A stretch of 41,222 bases of DNA, from positions 1-41,222 of the forward strand of contig JABWCH010000014.1 of assembly GCA_013359215.1 (NCBI GenBank), written 5' to 3'. Below the pieces are notes generated by a model, which saw nothing but the letters and a program-made list of their open reading frames with translations, was not told where the DNA came from and made no database searches. Positions 6,767 through 17,200 of this stretch are shown piece after piece; position 1 is the stretch's first letter, and each line of letters begins with the position of its first letter. This DNA is from Candidatus Brocadiia bacterium (GTDB taxonomy: Bacteria; Planctomycetota; Uabimicrobiia; Uabimicrobiales; JABWCH01). The position numbers were made by a program, and so were the translations under genes.

Positions 6767-8719
6767 TTATTTTTTTATAGAGATAAATACGACTTTTTCT
6801 ATATCTATAATTTTAATATATTTATCCTGGTAAACGATTGCGCCTAGAGATTCCATCTTCTCGATGCTATCATAAAAATCTCTAAAATAGACTGCCCAAT
6901 TTTTCCAAAGAAATCTTTCTCTATTTTGATACACACTCCAGGTCCGATTTTTTTTTATATCCCAATAATTTTTATTGTACATACAATTATAGGCTGGAGT
7001 ATCAAAAGGAGTATATATAAAGTATTTATATCCTAATTCTAAAAAATATTTGGCCAATACCATCTCCCCTTGAAAAAAAGGTTGCCCTGGAGAAGGGCTG
7101 GCTTGTCCAATACAATCTATAGAGTGTATTTCTTGTTTACAAAAATCCCAATAAAAAGGCTTTTCTGTGATAGAAATACATTTAGCTTTTTTAGGAAGAA
7201 AGTCTTGAGCAGCACGATAGGATGCAAAATCTTTTTCCTTCCAAAAAGATTCTAAATCTACAGAAAATAAACTAATGGTATTATTCACAAAAGCGTTTAT
7301 ATGGAAATCTGTATAAATAGTAAAGCTATAAATTGATAAGAATAATACATAAAAAAAATAAAAAAAATTTTTAAAAACTAAAAAAGAAACAGAACAAACA
7401 ACAATAGAGACTAAAACAAGAATACCTGAAAATATAAAAGGATAACAATATCTGGCGACATGATATTCATTAGTAGCAGTTAAGTTTAAAGCGGTTAAAA
7501 TTAAAGAAAAAAAGGAAGATATAAAAATTATAAAACCAAAATTAACAGAATTTTTTAAAAAAATCAAAGGCAATATCATTAAAAGAATTATGAGTATTTT
7601 AGAATATGAAATGCATTCACAAAGAAATAAAGTTTTTTCTAAACAATCTAAAGGTGCTTTTATCGCATATGGGAATCTATAGTTTCCTTGGAAAAGCGGA
7701 AAGAAAATAGTTTCAGAAGATTGATAGGATAAAATTAGCCATGGAATGAGAAATATTAAGATGCTAAAATAACATAAAAAAAAAGGTAGTAGGTTGTTAT
7801 AAAAAGGTTTTTCTTTTTTATATGAGCAACTAAGGAATAAAACAGAAGAAAAAAAGATAAAAACAATAAAATTGTTACGAAATGTGATAATTGCTGCACC
7901 TACTATACTAGCAAGAAATACCTCTGAAAGCATTAAATCTTTAGATTTTACAATGCGATAGTACAAGAATAAGTAAGCTAAAAAAAGTAAAAAAGGAAGA
8001 AAAACAGGAAAATGATTGATGATTAATATAGCAGTGCTAGCAATTAGTGCCAATAGGCCAAGAAGCTCTTTTTTTAAACGAATTTCCATAGTCTTTTCTT
8101 CGCTGCTCCAGCATCCTATAGCTACTAACCATAATAGCATTTTTCCTAAGCCAATATCTACAAAAGGAAGTGAAGATATATAAAAAATAGGGTACAAAAA
8201 AGTATCTAGGTAAAAAGGTCCGCCTAGTGTTGTCAACTTTCTAAAACTAAAAGGTTCAATCAAAGAGCCTGTTTCAATCAATACTTTAGGGAAAACGAAA
8301 TAACTTACACCATCGTCATTCCCATTGATCCAGTGAGGTAGAATAGAACCTAAAATATGAAATAAGATTACTAAAATAGAAGTACATCTAACTGCTAAAA
8401 AACTATAAAAATATATATCAAAAGAAATTTTAGATTCTAAAATATTTTTAAAATATTCTTTCAATATTGGATAGCAAAAAATACACCCTAAGATAACTAA
8501 AAAAATATTTGAATAAGAAGAAACAATAGATAAAGACGCTTGAATTCCACCTAAAAAGATGATTACTGCTATTCCAATACATGCTAAAAGACCTACAGGA
8601 AAAGGAGATTTTATTTTTAGCATTTTTGTTAGACAAAAACCATAACCTATCAAGGATAAAAAAAAAGCACATCCATAGAATAGACCTGATAGTATTCGTA
8701 GAGAAGATTCATAGATCAT
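6767..8719 (-). CDS. Large multi-spanning membrane protein, GT-C glycosyltransferase-like
   Basis: This 650-residue protein has about 12-14 hydrophobic segments through residue ~470 and a soluble C-terminal region containing many aromatic residues. The loop after the early helices reads HWINGNDDGVSYFVFPKVLIETGSL. Such an acidic DD-containing loop before a Y/F-rich helix is typical of GT-C glycosyltransferases and related O-antigen assembly proteins. The ATG at 8719 is chosen by position and has only a weak GGAT upstream. The gene is AT-rich like its neighbours and lies between repeat clusters. Exact family is not recognised; a lipid-linked sugar transferase is the best guess. Confidence 0.6.
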   Translation of the reverse strand: MIYESSLRILSGLFYGCAFFLSLIGYGFCLTKMLKIKSPFPVGLLACIGIAVIIFLGGIQASLSIVSSYSNIFLVILGCIFCYPILKEYFKNILESKISFDIYFYSFLAVRCTSILVILFHILGSILPHWINGNDDGVSYFVFPKVLIETGSLIEPFSFRKLTTLGGPFYLDTFLYPIFYISSLPFVDIGLGKMLLWLVAIGCWSSEEKTMEIRLKKELLGLLALIASTAILIINHFPVFLPFLLFLAYLFLYYRIVKSKDLMLSEVFLASIVGAAIITFRNNFIVFIFFSSVLFLSCSYKKEKPFYNNLLPFFLCYFSILIFLIPWLILSYQSSETIFFPLFQGNYRFPYAIKAPLDCLEKTLFLCECISYSKILIILLMILPLIFLKNSVNFGFIIFISSFFSLILTALNLTATNEYHVARYCYPFIFSGILVLVSIVVCSVSFLVFKNFFYFFYVLFLSIYSFTIYTDFHINAFVNNTISLFSVDLESFWKEKDFASYRAAQDFLPKKAKCISITEKPFYWDFCKQEIHSIDCIGQASPSPGQPFFQGEMVLAKYFLELGYKYFIYTPFDTPAYNCMYNKNYWDIKKNRTWSVYQNRERFLWKNWAVYFRDFYDSIEKMESLGAIVYQDKYIKIIDIEKVVFISIKK

Positions 8720-8829
8720 TGAAATTATCCGATAAACGAGAACTAAAACTTCCCAATTTTCTAAATGAACTAAAATTTAGATGAGAGAAGAAAAAAATTT
8801 CAAAACCATTTGAAAATCGCAAAATAATA

Positions 8830-8938
8830 AGAGCCTATCCGAAAAATAATTTTAGGCGAAAATTTTGAGGCACTCGGAGAGCGAGGAGAAAGTGACAAAA
8901 TTGCCGCAAGTGTAGCCGTAGCTTTTCGGATAGGCTCT
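8830..8938 (+). mobile_element. AGAGCCTATCC MITE-like element, internally deleted copy
   Basis: The 109-bp copy is nearly identical to the left part of 5773-5952 as far as GTAGCCGTAGCT. It then jumps directly to the right terminal repeat TTTTCGGATAGGCTCT. The outer bases AATAAGAGCC...GGCTCTTATT extend the inverted repeat. Confidence 0.75.
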
Positions 8939-8940
8939 TA

Positions 8941-9265
8941 TTTGACAATGTTAAATCCGACCCCTTGTTTTACAAAGCTTTGATCTCATTTTAGGTATTT
9001 ATTTTGTTCGGACGCAAATGACACATTTGCTCCGATCACTGAATCTTGAAGCACTCATCAAAGAAGGGTCCACGAAAAACACGAAAGGCACGAACACGAT
9101 TTAAAAAAAATTTCAACCATTCCTTTTCGTGTCTTTCGTGTTTTTCGTGGACCCTAAAAAGAGGCGATTTTTTGACTCTAACATATAGTCATGAAACTGA
9201 GCAAATAAATCGAAAAACTATCGTAAGTCTTTAGCAATCAACAACCGTAATTTAACATTGTCAAA
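8941..9265. repeat. 16-bp perfect inverted repeat enclosing a CACGAA hairpin
   Basis: TTTGACAATGTTAAAT (8941-8956) is exactly inverted at 9250-9265. Between them are non-coding sequence and the hairpin at 9066-9154. The same 16-bp motif recurs elsewhere in the window, so the pair may be ends of a small non-autonomous element. Confidence 0.65.
9066..9154. repeat. CACGAA-type hairpin repeat, locus 1
   Basis: GGGTCCACGAAAAACACGAA and its continuation are mirrored by TTCGTGTTTTTCGTGGACCC at the right. Each arm is a 9-base-periodic run of CACGAANNN. It is intergenic. Confidence 0.75.
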
Positions 9266-9304
9266 CTAAATAAAAGGATCATTTTTTTTGAGTAAAGTTT
9301 ATAA

Positions 9305-9498
9305 TTCGATATTTTTATCGTAATCGTAATCTTAATCGTTATCTCTAAAAATCTTAAGAGATAAAGATTAAGATTACGATTACGATAATGATTAAGATAA
9401 CGCTTAATTTTAGCATGCTCTGTGTAAAATTAAGACCATGAAAAAATTTTCTAAGCCTTATACAATTTAGCTAAGATCTTTTAAAAAACATCAAAAGT
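9305..9498 (+). mobile_element. ACTTTCGAT MITE-like element, copy 3
   Basis: The 194-bp copy runs from TTCGATATTTTTATCG to AACATCAAAAGT. Both ends carry small changes relative to copies 1 and 2, so this is the most eroded copy. The right half is almost identical to the others. Confidence 0.7.
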
Positions 9499-9801
9499 CC
9501 ACGATTTAACTATATTTTAATTTTTTACATTTGAAAAGTCTACTAAAAACAATAAATATTAGAATAATTTTAACTTGCCGTTCGCGTAAATTTTTTATAA
9601 GTATTTTGAATTTTTAATTACTTATTCATCAGCTAGTTATAACTGTGTCCTATTCGGTGGACATTGATAAAAACGCTTTCTATAGTTTTGACATATCGCG
9701 TTATTTTTTTAAAATCGCGTAATATAGGCATTGGATAAGAATTAATTTTTTGTCTTTGGATAAGTTATAGATAAAATATCGCACTAATTCTGATTTTCTA
9801 T
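9499..9801. other. AT-rich gap downstream of the GT4 gene
   Basis: No gene seen. It contains short hairpins such as TGTCC-TATTCGG-TGGACA near 9647 and an imperfect CGCGTTA/TCGCGTAATA pair near 9695-9722. Their role is unknown. Confidence 0.4.
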
Positions 9802-11058
9802 TCAACTAATGGCTTTTTCGTAAAGCCTGGAATATTCTTTTATAATCTTGCTCTTTTCAAAGCTTTCGCATGCTTTTTCTCTTGCTTTCATGCTCAGGTG
9901 TTTGTAGTTCAAGTGGTGGCAAATCCAATCAATGCCATTGGCTATATCCCTGGCATCCAAAGGTTTTGCAAGATAGCTATTCTGAGCGTGTTGCAGAATT
10001 TCCGAATTGCTGTCTGTGCGGAAGGCAACAACAGGCGTTGCACAGGCAAGGGATTCTAAAATAGAATACGAATGCGATTCCTGGTAGAAAGGTTCTACAA
10101 AAATATCCGCAGCACTGTACAAGAGTTTGCGAGAAATAGCATCCTGCAAGTTTCCCAAAAAGTGTATGGGAAAGCCAAGTTTTTCAGGGACAGCAGGTGC
10201 ATTGCCCAGGAAAAGAAGCTCCATTTTTTGCGTTTGCAGCTCCTTCAATGCTTCCCAAAGCAAGGAAAAGGCTCTGCTCTCATCATAGCGGCTCTTGCGC
10301 GAATGGATCAAGAGAAATTTTTTTTCCTGGGGCAAGCCTAAAATTTCTCGCGCAATTTTTTTGTCTATGCTTTGGAATTCATTGGTATCTATAGGATAAG
10401 GAATAGTCAGGATTTCTTTTTTCTGAAAGAGCTGGCTTTCTCTCGCCTTTTGGGCTATTGTTTCGCTAATACCAACAACCGTTAGCTTTTGCACAAGAGA
10501 AAAGGCTTTCTGCTTGCGATCCCATACTTTTCGGCTAAGGTCTTTTTCCTTAGTAGAGCAAAGCACAGGGCAGCATCCGCACATTTTTTGGTATCCTTTG
10601 CATTCTTCTGGAAGAGAAAGCACAGAAGGGTCTTCCTTGAGAACAGGATGGTGGCATCCTCCTGTAAAAGCCCAGGAATCAGCTAAAGACCATACAATGG
10701 GTTTATGGATTTTGGCTAAATCTTCAATTTTCAGCATTCCACAAAGGGAATGGATATGGACTATATCAGGTTGAGCAGTCTGTATATGTTTCAATACATC
10801 GCCAAAGCCAATCCATGCACTAGAGAAAGGGGAGTGCATTTTTTTAGTATACCATTTTAAAGGGAGATGAGAAAGTATCTCCTGAAAAACAAGAGCGCAT
10901 TTTTCTCTTTTTTCTTCTATGCTAAAAATTTCATTATCTTCGCTTGCTTTATGCTGCACGAGCATAGTCGAACCAAATCCTGCTTCCTTCAGTGCATTAT
11001 GCAAAGAATAGACTCCTCTTGCCCCAATGTCTAATGGATTGATGTGTAATATTTTCAT
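9802..11058 (-). CDS. Glycosyltransferase family 4
   Basis: The 418-residue protein starts MKILHINPLDIGARGVYSLH, the Rossmann strand and glycine-rich turn of GT-B enzymes. The middle carries SLADSWAFTGGCHHP and a Cys-rich stretch (C..Y..MCGCCP..C), known from WcaC-type colanic-acid and related surface polysaccharide transferases. The C-terminal donor-binding site is EPFYQESHSYSILESLACATPVV, with the E-x7-E pair. The ATG at 11058 is preferred because GAAGGA lies about 10 bases upstream and the Rossmann strand starts there; a frame extension to 11124 adds 22 unsupported residues. It is the first gene of the polysaccharide cluster. The sugar transferred is not predictable. Confidence 0.85.
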   Translation of the reverse strand: MKILHINPLDIGARGVYSLHNALKEAGFGSTMLVQHKASEDNEIFSIEEKREKCALVFQEILSHLPLKWYTKKMHSPFSSAWIGFGDVLKHIQTAQPDIVHIHSLCGMLKIEDLAKIHKPIVWSLADSWAFTGGCHHPVLKEDPSVLSLPEECKGYQKMCGCCPVLCSTKEKDLSRKVWDRKQKAFSLVQKLTVVGISETIAQKARESQLFQKKEILTIPYPIDTNEFQSIDKKIAREILGLPQEKKFLLIHSRKSRYDESRAFSLLWEALKELQTQKMELLFLGNAPAVPEKLGFPIHFLGNLQDAISRKLLYSAADIFVEPFYQESHSYSILESLACATPVVAFRTDSNSEILQHAQNSYLAKPLDARDIANGIDWICHHLNYKHLSMKAREKACESFEKSKIIKEYSRLYEKAIS

Positions 11059-11118
11059 GTATTTTGCATCCTTCTTTTCTTTATCTTGGACGAGCAGAAA
11101 CCAAAAATGTATTGTATT

Positions 11119-11216
11119 AATCACGAATAAGACGAATATACAAATTACGCGAATGAAATTTTTATAAAAACTATTCGTACCATTCGACCATTCGTCTTAT
11201 TCGCGATAAAAATTTT
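11119..11216. repeat. CACGAA-type hairpin repeat, locus 2
   Basis: ATCACGAATAAGACGAAT on the left is mirrored by ATTCGTCTTATTCGCGAT on the right, around AT-rich sequence. It lies between the GT4 start and the 3' end of the giant TPR gene. Confidence 0.7.
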
Positions 11217-11249
11217 TGCTTTTTTGGCAAATATCTAACTTATTAGTTT

Positions 11250-14200
11250 CTATATTTCTATGGACAACTGACAGATTTCTCGGATTTTTCCATATTGTTC
11301 TGAGAGATTGAAGTATAGTAAATCCGAAACACCATCGGTTTCTTTCATTTCCTCTAATGTGATCTTTCTGTTTTTGTCTACTTTGTGGTCTTTTTTCCAT
11401 CGGGCAAGATAGCAGAGCATTTTAATAGAAAGTTCTAAAGAATCGCTCAAGAAAAGCCCTATGCGGTTGGAAGAGTATTCCAGGCATTTCAGATAATTTT
11501 TTGTATCTTTCAGGGAAATTCCTTTCCAGAGGTCTTCTTTGGTTTTGAGCGTTCCACGAACTTTCCAGGGCAAACTAGAGTAAATTTTTTTCTGCGCTGT
11601 CTTGGCTTGTATGGAAATGTCTTCGGTTAAAGGCATAAAACAGGTTTTTAGCAATCGGAAATAAACATCTAGCTCATCAGGAGGTAGCTTTAAAGATAAA
11701 GTCTGCTTTTGGGAAATATAGAATAAATACTTTGCCAGAATAAAGCGAATTTCCATCTCACTCCAGTTGTCGATAAAGCCCTGGCTCATAATCAAACTAG
11801 GGGGATTGGTGTTTTCCAAAGCAACATCCGATGTATCTTCTGAATGAATATACATATACATATCGCGATCTTTGATATGGAGCAATTTCATGATGGTATT
11901 GGTATAATACCATATAGGTCTTTGAACTCGCTCATTCCCTAAATGCGCTCCCCAGGATTTGCTAATGTAAGGAGGATAAGTTTTTTCCTGATATTCTCCT
12001 GTAAGGGAGATCAATTCGCAAAGGTTCGCTACTCTCGAAGGTATGATGTATTTTAATACATCTTCCTGGCTAATTTCAATAGGTTTTTTAGGTGTCATGG
12101 ATTCCAGGAACGGAGAGTCTTTTTCTGCGCCTGGAGAGAGTATTTGCAAGGCTCTCCATGCTCTCATGGCTCTGTCTTTCTGCTCGTCCTGAGCAAAGAG
12201 ATCTCCCAAGGCTCTGTAGGAAGCCAGCAAAAATTGGTCGCGATGGAGCAGCATCAAATGCCCTTTTATCGCGTCTTTACGCATCTCAGGAGTTGCAGTT
12301 TTCAGCTCAGTCAAGGCGATCTGGGCTTCAATATGCCCAGGCGACAGGAGAAGCGCGTTTTCAAATTCTTTGGCTGCTGATTCTTTGTCGTTTAGCTTGT
12401 CTACGAGCAAATGCCCTAATGCCATACAAATAGGGAATCCCAATTTTTTCTTTTCTTCTGGAAGGTTGACAAGAAAATTGCGATAGCTGTTGGCTAGTGA
12501 CTGCCAATCTTGCAACGTAAGATAGATTTGGGCGATCCCCTGAATAGCATGAACGCAGGCATTGTCATTCTGTAGTGCTTCTTTATAAGCAACAATGGCT
12601 TCTTCATATTTTTTCAAGCCTTCTGACAAAATGTAACCATGGCGGCATCGGTTTTCTACCTTAGATTGTAAGTCTGTGATATTGGCATAGTATTGTTGAT
12701 TCCAATGCTCTGCCTGCTCCCAATCTCCTGTTTTTACATAAAGCCCTGCTAAATCCGATTGCACTGTATAGTCTTGTGGATTGTACTCAAAGACATTAAG
12801 AAATTCTTCGATAGCCCTGGAGTACTGGTTTGTCTTATACAGCAGATAGGCTTTTTCTTTGGAAGCATTGTATTTATCGTCTTCGGATGAATTCCCAGAA
12901 ATAATCTTCTCATAGCATTTTATGCTCTTTTCATATTCCTGCAATTCTTTGTAAATACGAGCCAAAGCTTTCACCACATCCATTCTGTCGGTATCAAGGA
13001 TCAAAAGGAGTTGATAGTGTTCTGCTGCTTGTTGATAAAGCCCTAGAGTGTCTTCTAGCCAGGCCATCTTGAAAAGGACTTGTTTTTTATCTTTCAAGTC
13101 CTCTAAATGATAGGCTTTCTGGTAGCAGGAAAGGGATTCCTGGTACTCTTTTTTCTTTTCATAAAGCTCTGCTGCTGCTAAAAGAGAAGGAAGATGATCC
13201 TCTCGAAGATGCAAAGCTTGCAGATAACTAGGAAGGGCTTCTTCCTCTTTTCCCATTTGCTGTGCAGCAAAAGCCCACCGATAGTAGCTAAGATGCGATT
13301 TTTCCTCTTGCAAGCTTAAAATCTTTGCCAGGACTTTTTCTAACTCTTGCCATGATGCTTGTCCAAAATAGATTTCGCTAAGTGCTTCCATGGCAACAAG
13401 GCTATCTGGCTCTATTTTCATAGCGATTTCATACATCTTCAAGGATTCCTGGTTATCCTGTAAGCTATCTCTGTAGAGATTTCCCAGTTGTATATAGATT
13501 TGGGCTTTCTGGCTTTGGACTATAGTATTTTCCGCTGCTTTCAAAAGGAATCTGGCCGCACTTTCGAAGTCTCCTTTTTCTATACAAAGGTTGCTGGACT
13601 TAGTAAGAGATTCGCAGTGGTTTGGATTCCATTCCAAAGTCTTTTGAAAACAATGGTATGCTTTTTCTTTGTCATCCAGATGATCTAAGTATAGGTTTCC
13701 TGCAAGGTAAGAAAATTCTGCTTTCTTGTGAGGCGTTGCTGCCCAGGATTCCTCTTTTTCTAAGATTTCCAGCAAAAGCTGCCATTCTTCTTTCTTTTCA
13801 TATAGTCTATGGAGTCCTTCGAGTGCTGTCTTATTGTCTTCTTTGGCTTCCAGAATTTTTTTATAAGATTCTATGGCTTTGTCTACATCAGAAAGATGCT
13901 CTTCATAGATTTTGGCAAGATTTGTGTGTATATGGATCATGGTTTCAGGAGACTGGATGGATCTCGCCTTTTCCTCTAGGATTTGGGCTATATGGTCATA
14001 GCTTTGCTGTCCTCTGTATAGCTCTTCCAGCGATGTGAAGGCTTCTTCATGGAATTCTTCCATTTCCAGAACCCTTTGGAAGGCTTCAATGGCCTTTTGC
14101 TGATTGCCCAACTGCTTTTCGCATTGTCCGATTTCCAGCCGAGTGGAAATTTCTTTGACAATATCTTCGTGTTTCTGAGCATACTGGGCGATCTGGTATA

Positions 14201-17200
14201 GAATCACCAGAAGTTCTGTCCATTTTTTCCGATTGCGATAAACGCCTGCAAGGCTTTCCATAGCAATCTGATTTTCAGGAACAATATCCAGTATTTTAGA
14301 ATAAGCATCAACGGATTTAGGAACATCGAAAAGCTTTTTATCCCAAATCTCTGCTATCTTGAAGTATAAGGGCAATGCCTTTTCTTTGTCCTGGAGCAAA
14401 GAAATTTCCTTTTCGTATAAATCCACAAGGCGACGGTATTGTCCCCATTCTTCAAAGATTTTTTGCAGAATATGTATGGTTTCCCTATCTTCAGGGAAAA
14501 GGCGCAAGGCTTCTTCATAATGAGGGATAGCCCTGTCTCCTCTATGCAGATTTTCATGGAGTATTTTGCCAATTTTGCATTGCAAAGCAAAGATTTCTTT
14601 TGCTTCTTTCAAGATTTCCAGCTTGTTTTTCAATATCAGCAACAGGCTTTGCCAATCTCTTTTTTCCTCTAAAAGAACTTCCATAGCGTTTAAAGCTTCT
14701 TCATTTTTTTCTTCTTTTAAAAGGACAATCTTGAAAACTCTTTCTGCATTGGAATTGTCTTTCAATTTTTGATGATAGATTTTAGCAAGATACAAAAGCT
14801 TTTCTATAGGCTTCTCTGCGTCTGTTCCCAAAGATCGTAAAAGCTTTTCATAGATCTCTACAAACCCAGAATAGTCCTGAAGTTGTTCTTGTATCTTAAG
14901 CACCTTCTCTGCTGTGTTCTTATGAAAACCATATTCCAGAACGCGCATATACGAACGCAATGCCTCATGAGGAACACAAAGCCTTTCTGCCCATATATCT
15001 CCAATATAAACATACAAAGGCAGCCGTTTCTTTTCTTCCAATACTTTTGCCTCAGCTTCTGCTATAAGAATGACTTCAGCCCATCTTTCTTGCTTTTCAT
15101 AGATTTCTTTCATGCCTTTCATGGCACGAAGGTTCTGGGGATTAACCTGATAGGCTATACAATAGTGAAGCAAGGCTTCATTTTCCTGAGCAAATTCTTT
15201 TTCACAGAGCAAAGCCATCTTGATATGGACACTCTCGATTTCTTCCTGGTGTTCGGAAAGGGCCGCAACAATCCGATAGATTTCCATGAGATCTTTCCAT
15301 CTCCTGGCTTGTGTCAGGCTTTCCACAGAAAGGGACAGAGCTTCGCTATGCGAAGGCTCTAGCAAGAGCAATTTCTGGAAATACTCTATGGCTTTGTCTT
15401 CCTGGTTTTCTTCTTTCAGGATCTTTCCTAAAGAAAGATACAAAAACTTTAGCCGTTCTGTATTCCCTGCTCTTTCCATAGCGTGGATTTCTTTTGTATA
15501 GACTTCGGCCAATGCCTTTTTATTCTGAGCTTTTTCATATAGCTTTTCCATATAAAGAAGGCTATCGATGCAGAATGGATCTTGGGAAAGCACTACCTCC
15601 CCATGCAACATGGCTTTCTCTGTATTTTGGAGCTTTTCTTCATACAGCACCATCAATGTCTTATGCAATTCCTTGGTGTTTTCCCAGGAATCTAGTATCT
15701 GGATTTCTTCTTCCAGAATCTGAGCGTATTCCTTTTGCTTTTCTTCTTTTAAAAGCAAGGACTTAAGCCTGGCAATAATACAAAGATCCATAGTGTATTC
15801 TTTATGAAGAACATAAAGCTGCTCTATAGCACCAGGAGAATCTGCAAATTTTTCTTCTTTCAGAATAGCGATTTCCCATCGGATTTCTCTTTCTCTTAGA
15901 GGATCTTTCTGGATTTCCATCTCTTTTTGTAAAAGATTGTAAAGGGCTTTATACTCTTTGTTTTTCTTATAGATCCGCTGTAGTGCGCGGATGGCAAAAA
16001 GATGGTTAGGGTCGATTTCCAGAACAGCAAGATAGTTTTCTTGTGCAGCATCCGAATTTTCAAGCTGGAACTCTTGCAGTTCGCCTATTTTTAAAAGCAA
16101 GGCAAGGGTTCTGTCTTGCGGAATTTCAGGCAATTCCATCTCTTGCTTGTAGGCATTGACAAGTTCCAGGAAACTGCATTTCTGGAAATAGATTTCTTCT
16201 ACTGCTTTAATCACGGCAAGGTTGTCAGGCTGTGTTTCCAATGCTTGCAAATACATTTCCAATGCTTCATTCTGTTGCTCTTTTTTCTGCCAAATCTGCC
16301 CTAGTACTGTATAGAGAGCGACAATACGCTTGGGATCTTTTGTGATATGGATTTCTTCTTCATAAAGAGAAATCAGATCATCCCAACTTTCTTTTTGATA
16401 GTACAAAGATGCGAGGAGTCTCAAGGCTGGCTGGTATGCCTTGTCTAAAGACAGAATTTGTTGCAAAAGAGCAATGGCTTTATCATGCTCCTGCAATCTT
16501 TCCAAAGTACCTGCCATATTGAAAAGCAATTTTTTCTGCGTTTCTCCATCTGCTATATAAGCATGCCTTTCCCAAACTTCCAGAAGTGCTTTATCATTTC
16601 CCTGAACCAAATAGATTCTTTCCATTACTTCCAGGGCTTTTGCATTGCTGCCATCCAGCTTGAGAACCTGCTCCAGGCTTTCCAGGGAAGCTTCGGGTTT
16701 TTGCAGATACTTTTCGCATAGATCGGAAAGCTCAAACAGCAAAGCAATAATTTCTGCTTCATTTTGGACAATAGCCAGCTCTTTTGTGATGTTCTCTGCC
16801 AGATACTCGTACTTTCCTGTCTGCTGGTATAAACTATGCAAGGATTTCAAACTTTCCAGATGGTTTTCTTCGAGACTCAAAATTTGCTCATAAAAAAGAA
16901 TGGCCTTTTCTGGATAGTATGTTTCTTTTCGTGTACACAGTTTCCCTAGCTCCAGCAAGGTTTCTTTTTGTGCTTTTATCCCTGATGTGTTTTTTAGCTT
17001 GCGCTCCAGAGTTTCAATCAGCCTTTCCCCTAGTTTGCTTTCTCTGCAAATTTCTTCCATGGCAAGAATGGCCTTTCGGTTGCCTTCTTCTATTTCCAGA
17101 ATTTGCAGATAGCATTGCATTGCCTGAGCAGGCATAGAAAGCTGATTTCTATACAGGGAAGCCTGGTCGTATAATATGGCAATTTTTTCTTCTAATTCCT

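Noticed and set aside
9046..9234. 62-codon plus-strand frame
   Set aside because: Most of it is the CACGAA hairpin, which is open in several frames because of its 9-base period.
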